Positions 9,195-17,684 of a stretch of DNA of 64,000 bases are shown here, in pieces. Location of the stretch: contig NZ_JHXN01000007.1 in NCBI RefSeq assembly GCF_000687755.1, positions 1 to 64,000 on the forward strand, written 5' to 3'. The stretch is from Taylorella asinigenitalis ATCC 700933 (GTDB lineage: Bacteria; Pseudomonadota; Gammaproteobacteria; Burkholderiales; Burkholderiaceae_B). The notes beneath the pieces are model-generated. The model was not told the origin of the DNA and did not search any database. It saw nothing but the letters and a program-made list of their open reading frames with translations. The stretch's first letter is position 1; each line of letters opens with the position of its first letter. A program made the translations under genes and the position numbers.

Positions 9195-10511
9195 ATGCAA
9201 CTTTCGCATCTTAAAGATATCGATCGCAACCATATTTGGCATCCTTATACTTCTATCACTAATCCTCCGATAATCTATCCAGTTTCTCATGCAGAGGGAG
9301 TGTATATCCACCTCGCAGACGGAAGAAAATTAATCGATGGGATGTCTTCATGGTGGTGTACTATACACGGGTACAATGTGCCTCAACTCAATGAAGCTGC
9401 CTGCAAACAAATCGATAAGATGAGTCATGTTATGTTTGGTGGGTTGACGCATGAGCCTGCAGCACAGCTTGCAGAGCGGCTTTTGGGTCTATTGCCTAAG
9501 CAGCTGAATAAGATTTTCTTTGCAGATTCTGGGTCAATTGCTGTTGAAGTTGCGATGAAGATGGCTATTCAATTCCACGCCGCACACGCAGCCTCACCCA
9601 TATCCGAAGCAGCATCCGCGCCCATGCGCACTAAATTTGCGACCATACGCTCTGGCTATCACGGCGATACATGGCACGCGATGTCAGTATGCGACCCTGT
9701 AAACGGAATGCATGGGCTGTTTGGAAGTTCATTGCCAGTACAGTTTTTCTTGCCGCAGCCTAAAAGTAGATTCGGGCACGAATTCGACCCACACGACATA
9801 GAGCCACTGAAGAGCCTGCTTTCAGAGCATTCACACGAAATTGCTGCTTTGATTTTAGAGCCTATCGTGCAGGGTGCGGGCGGTATGTATTTTTATAGTC
9901 CTGAGTATTTGCGAGCTGCAGCCACTCTCTGCAAAGAGCATGGTGTTTTGCTAATATTCGATGAAATCGCAACAGGTTTTGGCCGCACGGGACGCATGTT
10001 TGCACTTGAGCATGCACAGGTGGTTCCCGATATCATATGCATCGGTAAGGGCCTCACAGGTGGCTATATGACGCTCTCAGCTACTATCGCACAGGAACAT
10101 GTCGCACAAGGCATATCGCAAAGCCCATCTCCTGCGTTTATGCATGGGCCTACATTCATGGCCAATCCACTCGCTTGTGCCGTCGCATCTGCATCCATTG
10201 ATCTCTTGCTAGCATCTCCTTGGCAGGACCGCGTTCACAATATCGCGGTGGCAATGCTCTCGCATCTCTCCACTCTCTCTAATACCAAAGGTGTAGCCGA
10301 TATTCGAGTTCTCGGTGCTATCGGTGTCGTAGAGCTCGATGAACCTGTTGATATGCAACGCATACAGCCTATGTTTGTGGATGCAGGTGTATGGATTCGC
10401 CCATTTGGCAATCTCGTTTATATTATGCCCGCATATGTGATATCAGAGGATCAATTGAGTCGCTTGTGTGAAGCCCTAGTAGGTGTTGTCCGTGAGTATT
10501 TACAAAACTAG
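9195..10511 (+). CDS. bioA: Adenosylmethionine-8-amino-7-oxononanoate aminotransferase
   Basis: 438 residues, normal length for BioA, the PLP enzyme that converts KAPA to DAPA using S-adenosylmethionine as amino donor. Diagnostic stretches are WHPYTS near the N-terminus, [31 protein letters not shown] (PLP phosphate site), [15 protein letters not shown], the PLP-aspartate motif [14 protein letters not shown], and the Schiff-base lysine in [10 protein letters not shown]. It is first in the five-gene biotin operon bioA-bioF-bioG-bioC-bioD. A copy of the 9-mer repeat lies inside it on the opposite strand at 10249. The start codon is ATG with no strong Shine-Dalgarno sequence visible. Confidence 0.97.
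   Translation: MQLSHLKDIDRNHIWHPYTSITNPPIIYPVSHAEGVYIHLADGRKLIDGMSSWWCTIHGYNVPQLNEAACKQIDKMSHVMFGGLTHEPAAQLAERLLGLLPKQLNKIFFADSGSIAVEVAMKMAIQFHAAHAASPISEAASAPMRTKFATIRSGYHGDTWHAMSVCDPVNGMHGLFGSSLPVQFFLPQPKSRFGHEFDPHDIEPLKSLLSEHSHEIAALILEPIVQGAGGMYFYSPEYLRAAATLCKEHGVLLIFDEIATGFGRTGRMFALEHAQVVPDIICIGKGLTGGYMTLSATIAQEHVAQGISQSPSPAFMHGPTFMANPLACAVASASIDLLLASPWQDRVHNIAVAMLSHLSTLSNTKGVADIRVLGAIGVVELDEPVDMQRIQPMFVDAGVWIRPFGNLVYIMPAYVISEDQLSRLCEALVGVVREYLQN
10249..10257 (-). repeat. Exact copy of GCATTGCCA (reverse)
   Basis: Inside bioA, antisense; plus-strand codons read Val-Ala-Met. Confidence 0.9.
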
Positions 10512-11616
10512 ACTAGAAGAACTAGAGCTGATGGGGCGAGCGAGAGTATTGCCACATCCAGAGGCCATTGCAAGTGCTCGCATAAATCTCACATCGAATG
10601 ATTACTTAGGCATTGCCACCGATATAAATTTGCGTAAGCAATTTTTAGAAACTCTGACACACGAAACCCTTCTGGGTTCTACATCCTCACGTCTTCTTAC
10701 GGGCAACTCACAAGCCGCAAACCAGCTTGAGGCTACGATTTCCGCACTTTATGCAAATGCCTGTCTCCTCGCAAATAGCGGCTATCATGCGAATATTGGG
10801 ATATTGCCTGCTCTCGCAAATAAAAATTCACTCATTCTTATGGATAAGCTTGCTCATGCGTCTCTAATCGATGGGGCACGCCTATCAGAAGCTCGTCTGC
10901 TTCGCTTTAGACATAATGATATGCAGCATCTTAGTCAGCTGCTTGAGCAAAATCACGCACAGTATGAGCAAGTGTTTATCGTGGTTGAGAGCCTCTATAG
11001 TATGGACGGCGATTTTTGTAATTTGCAAACGCTTGCAGAGTTGAAACGCACATACGCAAATGTCTCGCTTTATGTCGATGAAGCTCATGCCGTGGGCATC
11101 TACGGAGATCGCGGTCTTGGCTATTGCGAGCAATGCGGCGTTCTTGAGGATATCGATATTCTTGTGGGCACTTTCAGCAAGGCGTTCGGTTCCTATGGTG
11201 CCTATATTATCTGTTCGCAGGAGCTGAAGCGGTTCTTGGTGAATTCAATGCGATCATTGATATTTACGACTGCATTGCCACCGATTACGTATGCTTGGAG
11301 TGATTTTGCTGTGAATGCAGTGTCCGCACAGGATTGGCGGCGAGCGAAATTGCTTAAAGCGGCGGCCACAATGCGTAGGGCCCTCTCTTTAGGTGGCAAT
11401 GCCTCCCATATCATCCCCTTGATTTTAGGCTCGGACGAGGCGGCTGTGAGACTATCGAAAACCTTACGTGATGCGGGATTTTACTGTTTGCCAATACGGC
11501 CGCCCACTGTGCCTGAGGGGACCTCACGGATTCGGTTTTCGTTGACAGCGGATGTGGAAGAAGATGATTTGCAGCAATTAATTGAGTTTCTTAGAAATGA
11601 AGCGGCGATTGATTAA
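10492..11616 (+). CDS. bioF: 8-amino-7-oxononanoate synthase
   Basis: About 374 residues. BioF condenses pimeloyl-ACP with alanine to give KAPA, using PLP. Visible signatures are [11 protein letters not shown] near the N-terminus, [12 protein letters not shown], the glycine-rich [36 protein letters not shown] (PLP aspartate) and the catalytic lysine in [13 protein letters not shown]. The frame is open back to a GTG at 10483. I prefer the GTG at 10492 because AGGTG lies about seven bases upstream and the resulting N-terminus fits the family length. It overlaps the end of bioA by 20 bases, which implies translational coupling. Three exact copies of the 9-mer repeat lie inside. Confidence 0.96.
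   Translation: MSIYKTRLEELELMGRARVLPHPEAIASARINLTSNDYLGIATDINLRKQFLETLTHETLLGSTSSRLLTGNSQAANQLEATISALYANACLLANSGYHANIGILPALANKNSLILMDKLAHASLIDGARLSEARLLRFRHNDMQHLSQLLEQNHAQYEQVFIVVESLYSMDGDFCNLQTLAELKRTYANVSLYVDEAHAVGIYGDRGLGYCEQCGVLEDIDILVGTFSKAFGSYGAYIICSQELKRFLVNSMRSLIFTTALPPITYAWSDFAVNAVSAQDWRRAKLLKAAATMRRALSLGGNASHIIPLILGSDEAAVRLSKTLRDAGFYCLPIRPPTVPEGTSRIRFSLTADVEEDDLQQLIEFLRNEAAID
10610..10618 (+). repeat. Exact copy of GCATTGCCA
   Basis: Inside bioF, sense strand, in the frame Gly-Ile-Ala. Confidence 0.9.
11272..11280 (+). repeat. Exact copy of GCATTGCCA
   Basis: Inside bioF, sense strand, read as Ala-Leu-Pro. Confidence 0.9.
11394..11402 (-). repeat. Exact copy of GCATTGCCA (reverse)
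   Basis: Inside bioF, antisense; plus-strand codons read Gly-Asn-Ala. It lies 122 bases from the direct copy at 11272. Confidence 0.9.
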
Positions 11617-12253
11617 GGGGGCATTACCATCGGAGCGATTGATTTTGTATTTCGCAGGATGGGGAACAGGGCCTGAGTTAGTAGAACATCTGGTAGTACC
11701 AGAGGGCTTTGATGTGCTCTGTTTGTGGGATTATCGGACGGTGGATGAAGGCGTAGGCATTGCCACAGGGTATAAGGAGGTGCATATTATTGCGTGGTCG
11801 CTTGGTGTGCTCATGGCCAATACTTTGTGTGCAAATATGTCTATAAGCTCTGCGTGCGCAATTAATGGCACTTTGCGGGCCATTAATTCTGAATATGGAC
11901 TGGATCCGCAGCTATACCAAGATATGATGTACTCTTTGGATGAGGGACAGCTTCAGAAATTTAATAAACTTATGTGTCTGACTAAAGAGTCGCTTAACTT
12001 TTTCGAAGCTCGCAATTTGCGTAATCTGAATGAGAAGCGGTCGGAACTTAAGGCTATATATGAAGTTGCGATGGGCAAGCAAGGCAATCCTATAATGTGG
12101 ACGCGTGCTATCGTGTCAGATAAGGATTATATTTTTCCTTCACGCAAACAGCTTGCAAGTTGGCAATGCTCCCGCAACACCCTCATCGATTCTAATCCTT
12201 ACGGCCATATGTTTTTCGATAAAGTTAATTCATGGAGTGAATTGCTGGGATGA
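11597..12253 (+). CDS. bioG: Pimeloyl-ACP methyl ester carboxylesterase, BioG type
   Basis: About 218 residues of the BioG/DUF452 alpha/beta-hydrolase family. In Haemophilus-type pathways this enzyme releases pimeloyl-ACP from its methyl ester, the job BioH does in E. coli. Features are the strand LILYFAGWGTG, the conserved CLWDYR, the nucleophile serine in HIIAWSLGVLMAN, a candidate acid in VSDKDYIFPS and the C-terminal histidine in NPYGHMFF. Its place between bioF and bioC supports the call. ATG 11597 is preferred over an upstream TTG at 11582. It overlaps the bioF end by 20 bases and shares ATGA with bioC. Two repeat copies lie inside (11757 and, reversed, 12161). Confidence 0.9.
   Translation: MKRRLIKGALPSERLILYFAGWGTGPELVEHLVVPEGFDVLCLWDYRTVDEGVGIATGYKEVHIIAWSLGVLMANTLCANMSISSACAINGTLRAINSEYGLDPQLYQDMMYSLDEGQLQKFNKLMCLTKESLNFFEARNLRNLNEKRSELKAIYEVAMGKQGNPIMWTRAIVSDKDYIFPSRKQLASWQCSRNTLIDSNPYGHMFFDKVNSWSELLG
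11757..11765 (+). repeat. Exact copy of GCATTGCCA
   Basis: Inside bioG, sense strand, in the frame Gly-Ile-Ala. Confidence 0.9.
12161..12169 (-). repeat. Exact copy of GCATTGCCA (reverse)
   Basis: Inside bioG, antisense; plus-strand codons read Trp-Gln-Cys. Confidence 0.9.
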
Positions 12254-13011
12254 ATATTATCGATAAATCACGCATTAGGTCTAAATTTGCAAGTGCAATT
12301 GCGACTTATGATACGCAAGCAATAGCTCAGAAAGCGGTAAATGCAAGGCTTATTGAAATTATAAAGGAATATGGAGGCACCCAATTTAATAGTGTTTTAG
12401 AACTCGGGTGTGGGACAGGTGATTTTAGTGTGCGACTTGTGGAGTCTTGTTCTGCAAAAAAGTGGGTCTTCAATGATTTAATTGCTGATATTGAAGATAT
12501 TATTAGAGGCAAGCTGCCTTTAGTAGATTTTAAATTTATATGCGGTGACTCTGAATTTCTTGAATTTAATGATAGATTTGATTTAATTGCTAGTGCTAGT
12601 ACGGTTCAGTGGTTTGAAAATCTGGAGGCTTTTTTAATCAATTTAAATGACCATCTTAATAACAATGGCTTACTTTTAATTAGCACCTATTTACCTGATA
12701 ATTTAAAGGAAATCCAAACGCAAACTAGTTTAAGTTTGAACTATTTATCAGAAGAGAAAATTTTAAACGCTCTTAGAAAACGCTACGAGTTGTTGTACTA
12801 TGAGCCTCTTAAAGTTCAACTTGAATTTGATTCAGGAAGAGATATGCTTAATCATTTGAGAGAAACAGGGGTAAATGCAGTTTCCGATAAATCTTTTTCG
12901 CTATCAGATACTAGAAAATTAATAAAAAGGTATGAAGAAGCGAGTGCATTGCCAAATGGAAAATTCTCTCTTACATACTCGGCTTTTTTATTTTTAGCTA
13001 AGAAATTATGA
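12250..13011 (+). CDS. bioC: Malonyl-ACP O-methyltransferase
   Basis: 253 residues. BioC methylates the free carboxyl of malonyl-ACP, which starts pimelate assembly on the fatty acid synthase. The N-terminal SRIRSKFASAIATYDTQA matches the typical BioC opening (F..AA.TYD..A), and VLELGCGTGDFS is the SAM-binding motif I; DLIASASTVQWFEN corresponds to the conserved S..A.QW region. It overlaps bioG by four bases (ATGA) and bioD by four, so the operon is tightly coupled. The methyltransferase fold alone would be ambiguous, but the N-terminus and neighbours settle it. Confidence 0.94.
   Translation: MNIIDKSRIRSKFASAIATYDTQAIAQKAVNARLIEIIKEYGGTQFNSVLELGCGTGDFSVRLVESCSAKKWVFNDLIADIEDIIRGKLPLVDFKFICGDSEFLEFNDRFDLIASASTVQWFENLEAFLINLNDHLNNNGLLLISTYLPDNLKEIQTQTSLSLNYLSEEKILNALRKRYELLYYEPLKVQLEFDSGRDMLNHLRETGVNAVSDKSFSLSDTRKLIKRYEEASALPNGKFSLTYSAFLFLAKKL
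12946..12954 (+). repeat. Exact copy of GCATTGCCA
   Basis: Inside bioC, sense strand, read as Ala-Leu-Pro. Confidence 0.9.
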
Positions 13012-13655
13012 ACCCAAAAATTATTTTTATAAGCGGCATTGATACTGATGTAGGTAAGACTTTTTACACAGGTTATTATGCGAAATGCCTTATGAATATG
13101 GGACGTGGTGTAATCACGCAAAAACTTGTGCAGACAGGCTGTGAGGGAGTTTCGGATGATATTCGCACTCATCGTCGCATTCAGGGAATCGGGATGATGC
13201 CAGAGGACTATGAGGGACTGACCTGTCGCTTTATTTATAAATATCCATGTTCACCCCATATGGCTATGGCTCTAGAGAACAGACCTCTAAATTTAGAGCA
13301 AATCTATAAGGACACTTTGGAGCTTTCTAAAAGTTATGAATATGTTCTTTTGGAGGGGGCAGGGGGGCTTATGGCACCATTAACAGAAGAAGTGATGACA
13401 CTCGATTTTATTGCCACCTATAAATTGCCAGTAATTTTAGTGACCAACGGGAAACTTGGTAGCATTAATCATGCACTATTAAGTCTTATGGCATGCGATA
13501 CTATGGGCATACAAGTACAAAAAGTTGTATTTAATAAGTATTTGATGTTTGACCCAAAAATCACTAATAATACGATCGAGTTTTTAAGGGGCTATATAGA
13601 GAAAAAATACCCTCAAACTCAATTTGAAGAATTCGAGGGCATTGATATAAATTAA
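13008..13655 (+). CDS. bioD: ATP-dependent dethiobiotin synthetase
   Basis: 215 residues. BioD closes the ureido ring of DAPA with CO2 and ATP. The P-loop ISGIDTDVGKTFYTGY is near the N-terminus; KLVQTGCEG is the substrate-lysine region and LLEGAGGLMAPL the conserved middle motif. It is last in the biotin operon, overlapping bioC by four bases, and is followed by a hairpin at 13686. The final pathway gene, bioB, is 12 kb away at 25848. Confidence 0.96.
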   Translation: MNPKIIFISGIDTDVGKTFYTGYYAKCLMNMGRGVITQKLVQTGCEGVSDDIRTHRRIQGIGMMPEDYEGLTCRFIYKYPCSPHMAMALENRPLNLEQIYKDTLELSKSYEYVLLEGAGGLMAPLTEEVMTLDFIATYKLPVILVTNGKLGSINHALLSLMACDTMGIQVQKVVFNKYLMFDPKITNNTIEFLRGYIEKKYPQTQFEEFEGIDIN

Positions 13656-13685
13656 GCCACAAATAGTCTAATAAGCAAAAAATAA

Positions 13686-13715
13686 CCCGCAAACTCTTTA
13701 AATAGAATTTGCGGG
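13686..13715 (-). terminator. Terminator between bioD and the alcohol dehydrogenase gene
   Basis: CCCGCAAA (13686-13693) pairs with TTTGCGGG (13708-13715). Read on the minus strand the stem runs into TTATTTTTTGC, so it mainly ends the leftward alcohol dehydrogenase transcript, but it can also slow transcription leaving bioD. Confidence 0.75.
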
Positions 13716-13751
13716 GCTATCAATCAACTAAGTATGAATTAATAGAAGTGC

Positions 13752-14852
13752 TTAAGGTTTAATAGCAACTTTAAGAACACCATCACGTTGATTCATGAAT
13801 AAATCATAAGCTTCAACGATATCATCTAGTTTATATTCGTGAGTTACTAGAGGTTTAAGATCAACACGACCACTATCAACTACTTTAAGTAGACGACGCA
13901 TACGTTCTTTACCACCAGGGCAAAGAGCAGTATTGATTTTGTGATCGCCTAGACCTGCTGCAAATGCACCAAGAGGGATAACTAAATCTTCAGAATACAC
14001 ACCAAGGCTAGATAAAGTACCACCTGGTTTTAAAACTTTGAGTGCTTGCTCAAATGTTGTTTGAGTACCAAGACATTCGATTGAAGCATCTGCACCGCGA
14101 CCTTTAGTGATTTTCATAACTTCATCGATAACGTCTGCATTACGGAAGTTAATAGTAACGTCAGCACCTAGTTTTTTAGAGATAGCTAGACGCTCATCAT
14201 TTCCGTCAACGGCGATAATTGTAGAAGCACCAAGAAGCTTAGCACCTGCAGTTGCACATAAACCAATTGGACCTTGAGCAAAAACTACAACGAAGTCACC
14301 AATGCGAATATTCGCATTTTCTGCACCTTTAAAGCCAGTAGACATAATGTCTGGGCACATTAGTACTTGCTCGTCAGTTAAACCTTCTGGTACAGGTTCC
14401 ATATTAGCTTCAGCATCGGGAACTAAAACATATTCAGCTTGAGTACCATCAATAATATTACCGAAACGCCAGCCAGCTGTAGCTTTATAACCGTGGCAAG
14501 AGCAAGTACCATCAGCTGTTAAGTATGCACCGTCTTGTGATGGAACGCCGTCTTGGCAAGGATAAGAAATAAAACTAGGGCAAATCGCACCTGCAATAAC
14601 GCGTTGGCCTTCTTTATAACCCTTAACGTTAGAACCTAGTTTTTCGATAATACCTACCGGCTCGTGACCAATAGTTAGATTTTTTTCTACTGGATACTCA
14701 CCTTTATAGATATGAATATCAGTACCGCAAATAGTAGTAGTGGTGATCTTAATAAGTGCATCATTAGGACCAACATCTGGAATTTTTTTATCGATTAGTT
14801 CGATACGATTTTTTTCAACAAAAACCGCTGCTTTCATCATAGTCATAGTCAA
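13752..14852 (-). CDS. Zinc-dependent alcohol dehydrogenase family protein
   Basis: 366 residues of the medium-chain dehydrogenase/reductase superfamily. Catalytic-zinc residues are visible in TTTICGTDIHIYKGE and IGHEPVG, and the Rossmann glycine pattern is VVFAQGPIGLCATAGAKLLGA. The usual structural-zinc loop is replaced by a longer segment with scattered cysteines (ICPSFISYPCQDG, GTCSCHG), like the NADP-dependent secondary or isopropanol dehydrogenases. The substrate cannot be named from sequence. The start ATG has a near-perfect Shine-Dalgarno TAGGAGGG about eight bases upstream, suggesting strong expression. It is a single-gene transcript ended at 13686. Confidence 0.88.
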   Translation of the reverse strand: MTMTMMKAAVFVEKNRIELIDKKIPDVGPNDALIKITTTTICGTDIHIYKGEYPVEKNLTIGHEPVGIIEKLGSNVKGYKEGQRVIAGAICPSFISYPCQDGVPSQDGAYLTADGTCSCHGYKATAGWRFGNIIDGTQAEYVLVPDAEANMEPVPEGLTDEQVLMCPDIMSTGFKGAENANIRIGDFVVVFAQGPIGLCATAGAKLLGASTIIAVDGNDERLAISKKLGADVTINFRNADVIDEVMKITKGRGADASIECLGTQTTFEQALKVLKPGGTLSSLGVYSEDLVIPLGAFAAGLGDHKINTALCPGGKERMRRLLKVVDSGRVDLKPLVTHEYKLDDIVEAYDLFMNQRDGVLKVAIKP

Positions 14853-15191
14853 CCCTCCTAAGGTTTGCTATTAATCGGGTCTTATAATTATTACAAAATA
14901 CACGCAAAAGTACAAATTACACAATTGCTTACATTTTATTTATGTACGGTGAGCATTTTTTTGTAATGTTGGCAATGCAAGTGCCTTATAATTTTAAGTT
15001 CACTTCAACACCGCATTAATATCTGTCTAGTCAAGCACATACTTTTTAATTAACTTTAAGCATAAAAATTTAAACGGATTTTGTACCAATTTGTAAATTT
15101 TGTAACGAAATGTCTATAGGTCTTTTGACGTTAATTTCATTGAAATAATTCCCCAATAATATGGTTTTATTTGGAAGGCAAGGGGTGGTAT
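14853..15191. other. Intergenic region between divergent genes
   Basis: About 340 AT-rich bases between the alcohol dehydrogenase gene (leftward) and the DUF3289 gene (rightward). It must hold both promoters, but no hexamer pair is convincing. The one clear feature is a copy of the 9-mer repeat at 14970-14978, the only exact copy in this window outside a gene. Confidence 0.5.
14970..14978 (-). repeat. Exact copy of GCATTGCCA (reverse), intergenic
   Basis: The only exact copy found outside a gene, between the alcohol dehydrogenase and DUF3289 genes. Confidence 0.9.
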
Positions 15192-16028
15192 GTGTATATA
15201 GAAAATTTAGAAATTTTTAAATCTGTAAATCTGTTTAATGATTATTCTTCTCCTGATATGAAGTGTGGAGATTTAAATTTAGAAACTCTGCTTTCTAAAT
15301 TTAAAATAATTAATCCATCTCAACTCTTAAATCCCTACACTGGACAGCTGTTTCAACTGGACCCGAACCCTATAACTGGATTTAAAAACAAACTAAGAAA
15401 AAAGTTGAATACCCAACAAATTACTGAAATGTTATTTGACGAATTTCGACATTTCGTTGGTTATTATTCTATGTTTGGATTAGGAGGACCATCCACAAGG
15501 ATAATATACAAATTGATAGATAGATTTCAACAAAATTCATACGCTCCGTTCAATCATCCCGACCTAGATAGAATCTATAGATCTCGTATATATAAGGATG
15601 CAGGTGTTCCTTTATCTAAAGATGGATATTTAAGTATTTCTCATTTTGAATTTATCTTGAAAAACAATCTTAATATTTCAAGAAATGAATTAAGGGATTT
15701 ACTTGAAAAAGCAGTGAGAAGAAAGACTTTACCTAAATTTAATTCGTTCTGGGACTACTTTAATGGAACTATAATTTCTATTCATGACATGCATGCAACT
15801 AGGATAGTTATTAAACATTTAGATATAAATAAAAATGGGTACGATGGGGTGATAGGATTCTATGCTCAAGATCATTTCGGTTTGGACGATAATGATGTTC
15901 TTAAAATTCCTCAAAATTATATACAACCCTTTGGAATATGGTTTCTCCTTCAAAGATATGAAAAATTTGCTTTCAAACCATTTTTATTTAATATGCAATC
16001 AGAAATAAAAATACAAAAAAGGTTGTGA
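15192..16028 (+). CDS. DUF3289 family protein, possible toxin or effector
   Basis: About 278 residues with the features I associate with DUF3289: FRHFVGYYSMFGLGG, a run of charged helices, YFNGTIISIHDMHAT, FYAQDHFGLDDNDVL and the ending FGIWFLLQRYEKFAFKPFLFN. The family is known mainly from enterobacteria and has no proven activity. No signal peptide or membrane segment is visible. The frame is open back to a TTG at 15171, but GTG 15192 has AAGGGG six bases upstream and is the better start. One base separates it from a DUF943 gene, so the two form a two-gene unit. The pairing resembles an effector with its immunity protein; this is inference. Confidence 0.72.
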   Translation: MYIENLEIFKSVNLFNDYSSPDMKCGDLNLETLLSKFKIINPSQLLNPYTGQLFQLDPNPITGFKNKLRKKLNTQQITEMLFDEFRHFVGYYSMFGLGGPSTRIIYKLIDRFQQNSYAPFNHPDLDRIYRSRIYKDAGVPLSKDGYLSISHFEFILKNNLNISRNELRDLLEKAVRRKTLPKFNSFWDYFNGTIISIHDMHATRIVIKHLDINKNGYDGVIGFYAQDHFGLDDNDVLKIPQNYIQPFGIWFLLQRYEKFAFKPFLFNMQSEIKIQKRL

Positions 16029-16029
16029 T

Positions 16030-16593
16030 ATGTTCAAATTTATTTTGAAATTATTTATTCTGGTTTCATTGATATGGCTCGGAGTAAATGCATACTATGT
16101 ATTCACAGCCGAAAAATTAGATGCTCTTTATTTCATCAAGTTTAAAGTAATTCATAACGGTTCCTACAAGCACCCCATAAAAAACTCTTATGATTTAATA
16201 TTGAACAGAAAACCCTATTCAATGAATAGCTATATTAAGTGGTGGGATAGTTATTATTTAAAAATTATTAATGAAATTGAATTTGACGACGAAAAAGAAA
16301 TAACCGTGTGGTTAGCTGAAGGCGGTCTAGTAGAAGCCCCAGATAATTATAAGCTCGATGGTATTTTTGCCAATGATGGGGATTATTACTGTTTTGATGA
16401 AATTAAATCTCCAAAGTGCTGTGTGTCAAAATCTAATTTATTCGGTGTTATATATATCAAAAAGGATGGGAACTACGAACTTCATAGACCTGATGCATCA
16501 ATAATTGAGCCTTATTTAGTTTATGATTCTAAGTCGGGGAAGATTATTGATCCATACGCAAAAAATCTTAGGGTATTTAAGACAAATTTTTGA
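16030..16593 (+). CDS. DUF943 family membrane-anchored protein, possible immunity protein
   Basis: 187 residues. One N-terminal transmembrane helix (about residues 4-24) is followed by a soluble domain expected in the periplasm. VIHNGSYKHPIKN, SYIKWWDSYY, a W-L-x-E-G-G strand, YYCFDEIKSPKCCVSKSN and the closing strand GNYEL match the DUF943 layout (K-WW, C-F-D-[DE]-[MI] and a Cys a few residues later). It starts one base after the DUF3289 stop with AAAGG upstream. A membrane-anchored outward-facing protein directly behind a putative effector would suit an immunity role, but no experiment is known to me. Confidence 0.7.
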   Translation: MFKFILKLFILVSLIWLGVNAYYVFTAEKLDALYFIKFKVIHNGSYKHPIKNSYDLILNRKPYSMNSYIKWWDSYYLKIINEIEFDDEKEITVWLAEGGLVEAPDNYKLDGIFANDGDYYCFDEIKSPKCCVSKSNLFGVIYIKKDGNYELHRPDASIIEPYLVYDSKSGKIIDPYAKNLRVFKTNF

Positions 16594-16615
16594 GCATCAT
16601 TTCAGATTACCGAAT

Positions 16616-17194
16616 TCAAAAAATCATCTCATCTAATTTAAGTAAAGTGGCTACTCCTAATAATATGAAAAGTAATGCCGCTACATACCTAATTGTTTTA
16701 AACCGCAATTTCTGAGACATCTTATGTCCAAAATAAACCGCTGGTACATTTGCGATCATTAATCCTGTAGTTGTTCCCATAATTACTGCCCACGCAGGAT
16801 GATATTTGGCAGCTAATCCAATTGTCGCTATTTGAGTTTTATCGCCCATCTCCGCAAGAAAAAATGCAACCAATGTCACAACGAATGCACCGTATTTATT
16901 CCCCCGTGACTTTATTTCACCATCGTCAAGTTTATCGGGAATGAGAGACCACAAGCCCATAACCACGAAAAGGCCGCCAATAATATATCTTAGAGTTTCA
17001 GGTGAAATCTGTGTTTGGATCCATACACCAACAGCTCCAGCGAATGCATGATTTAATACTGTGGCAATAAGAATTCCAGTCACGATGGCAATAGGTTTTT
17101 TATATCGTGCCGCTAGCAATAGTGCAAGTAGCTGTGTTTTGTCGCCTATTTCAGCGACAGCCACTAAAAAAGTGGATACAAGGTAAGTGTTCAT
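16616..17194 (-). CDS. UPF0016/GDT1 (TMEM165) family cation transporter
   Basis: 192 residues with six or so hydrophobic segments in two homologous halves, each opening with the E-x-G-D-K-T signature: VAVAEIGDKTQLLALLLAARY near residue 15 and FLAEMGDKTQIATIGLAAKYH near residue 115. The family exports Mn2+ or exchanges Ca2+/Mn2+ for protons across the inner membrane; bacterial members such as MneA protect against excess manganese. It is convergent with the DUF943 gene with only about 20 bases between them. Confidence 0.92.
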   Translation of the reverse strand: MNTYLVSTFLVAVAEIGDKTQLLALLLAARYKKPIAIVTGILIATVLNHAFAGAVGVWIQTQISPETLRYIIGGLFVVMGLWSLIPDKLDDGEIKSRGNKYGAFVVTLVAFFLAEMGDKTQIATIGLAAKYHPAWAVIMGTTTGLMIANVPAVYFGHKMSQKLRFKTIRYVAALLFILLGVATLLKLDEMIF

Positions 17195-17325
17195 AGTGGT
17201 GCTTAAGTGAAAGAAATCATATTAGCATCGCAGAAGTAACAAAATATTTAACTTACGTTTTAACAAATATGTGGTAAATCAAGATGAGAATTACTATCAT
17301 ATAGATTTTCATTTTAGGGGACCTT

Positions 17326-17593
17326 ATGAAGCCATATGTTATATGCTCTGATAAATAACAATATCGATGATATAGTCTTTTTGTACCCGTACTACGAGGC
17401 ATTGCCACCTGAAGCTAAGGAGCCGATTGTTCAGTCGTGGGCAGGAGGGCTTACGACTCAATTTGAGCCCTCAAAGCACTTTAAGAATTCGATGGAATTG
17501 GCTTCTTTAATAATGTCCAAGTTAACCACGACTATGAGTGAGGTGCCACCATTTGGCATAGAAATATACACTATGCGGGTCTCACCCCAATGA
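17326..17593 (+). pseudogene. Small unknown gene, probably frameshifted
   Basis: The strong Shine-Dalgarno AGGGG stands six bases before an ATG at 17326, but that frame reads MKPYVICSDK and stops. The neighbouring frame, open from an ATG at 17336 without any ribosome site, gives 85 residues with protein-like composition (DIVFLYPYYEALPPEAKEP) up to a stop at 17593. A one-base insertion between about 17328 and 17356 would explain the split; alternatively the ten-codon ORF is a leader peptide. I do not recognise the family. It carries an exact copy of the 9-mer repeat, read as ALP. Confidence 0.5.
17399..17407 (+). repeat. Exact copy of GCATTGCCA
   Basis: Inside the broken small gene, read as Ala-Leu-Pro in its longer frame. 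Confidence 0.9.
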
Positions 17594-17684
17594 TAAATTA
17601 CACCTACCATAAAGCGAAAAGCAATGTGCAGTTATATTCTTATAACAAGATCAATCTTTATTTTCAGTGAGCAAAAGCTTTTGA

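Noticed and set aside
17572-17585. A 14-base word, TATGCGGGTCTCAC, recurs inverted at 31295-31308
   Set aside because: In 64 kb several 14-base matches are expected by chance, and neither flank is shared, so there is no evidence of a repeat family.
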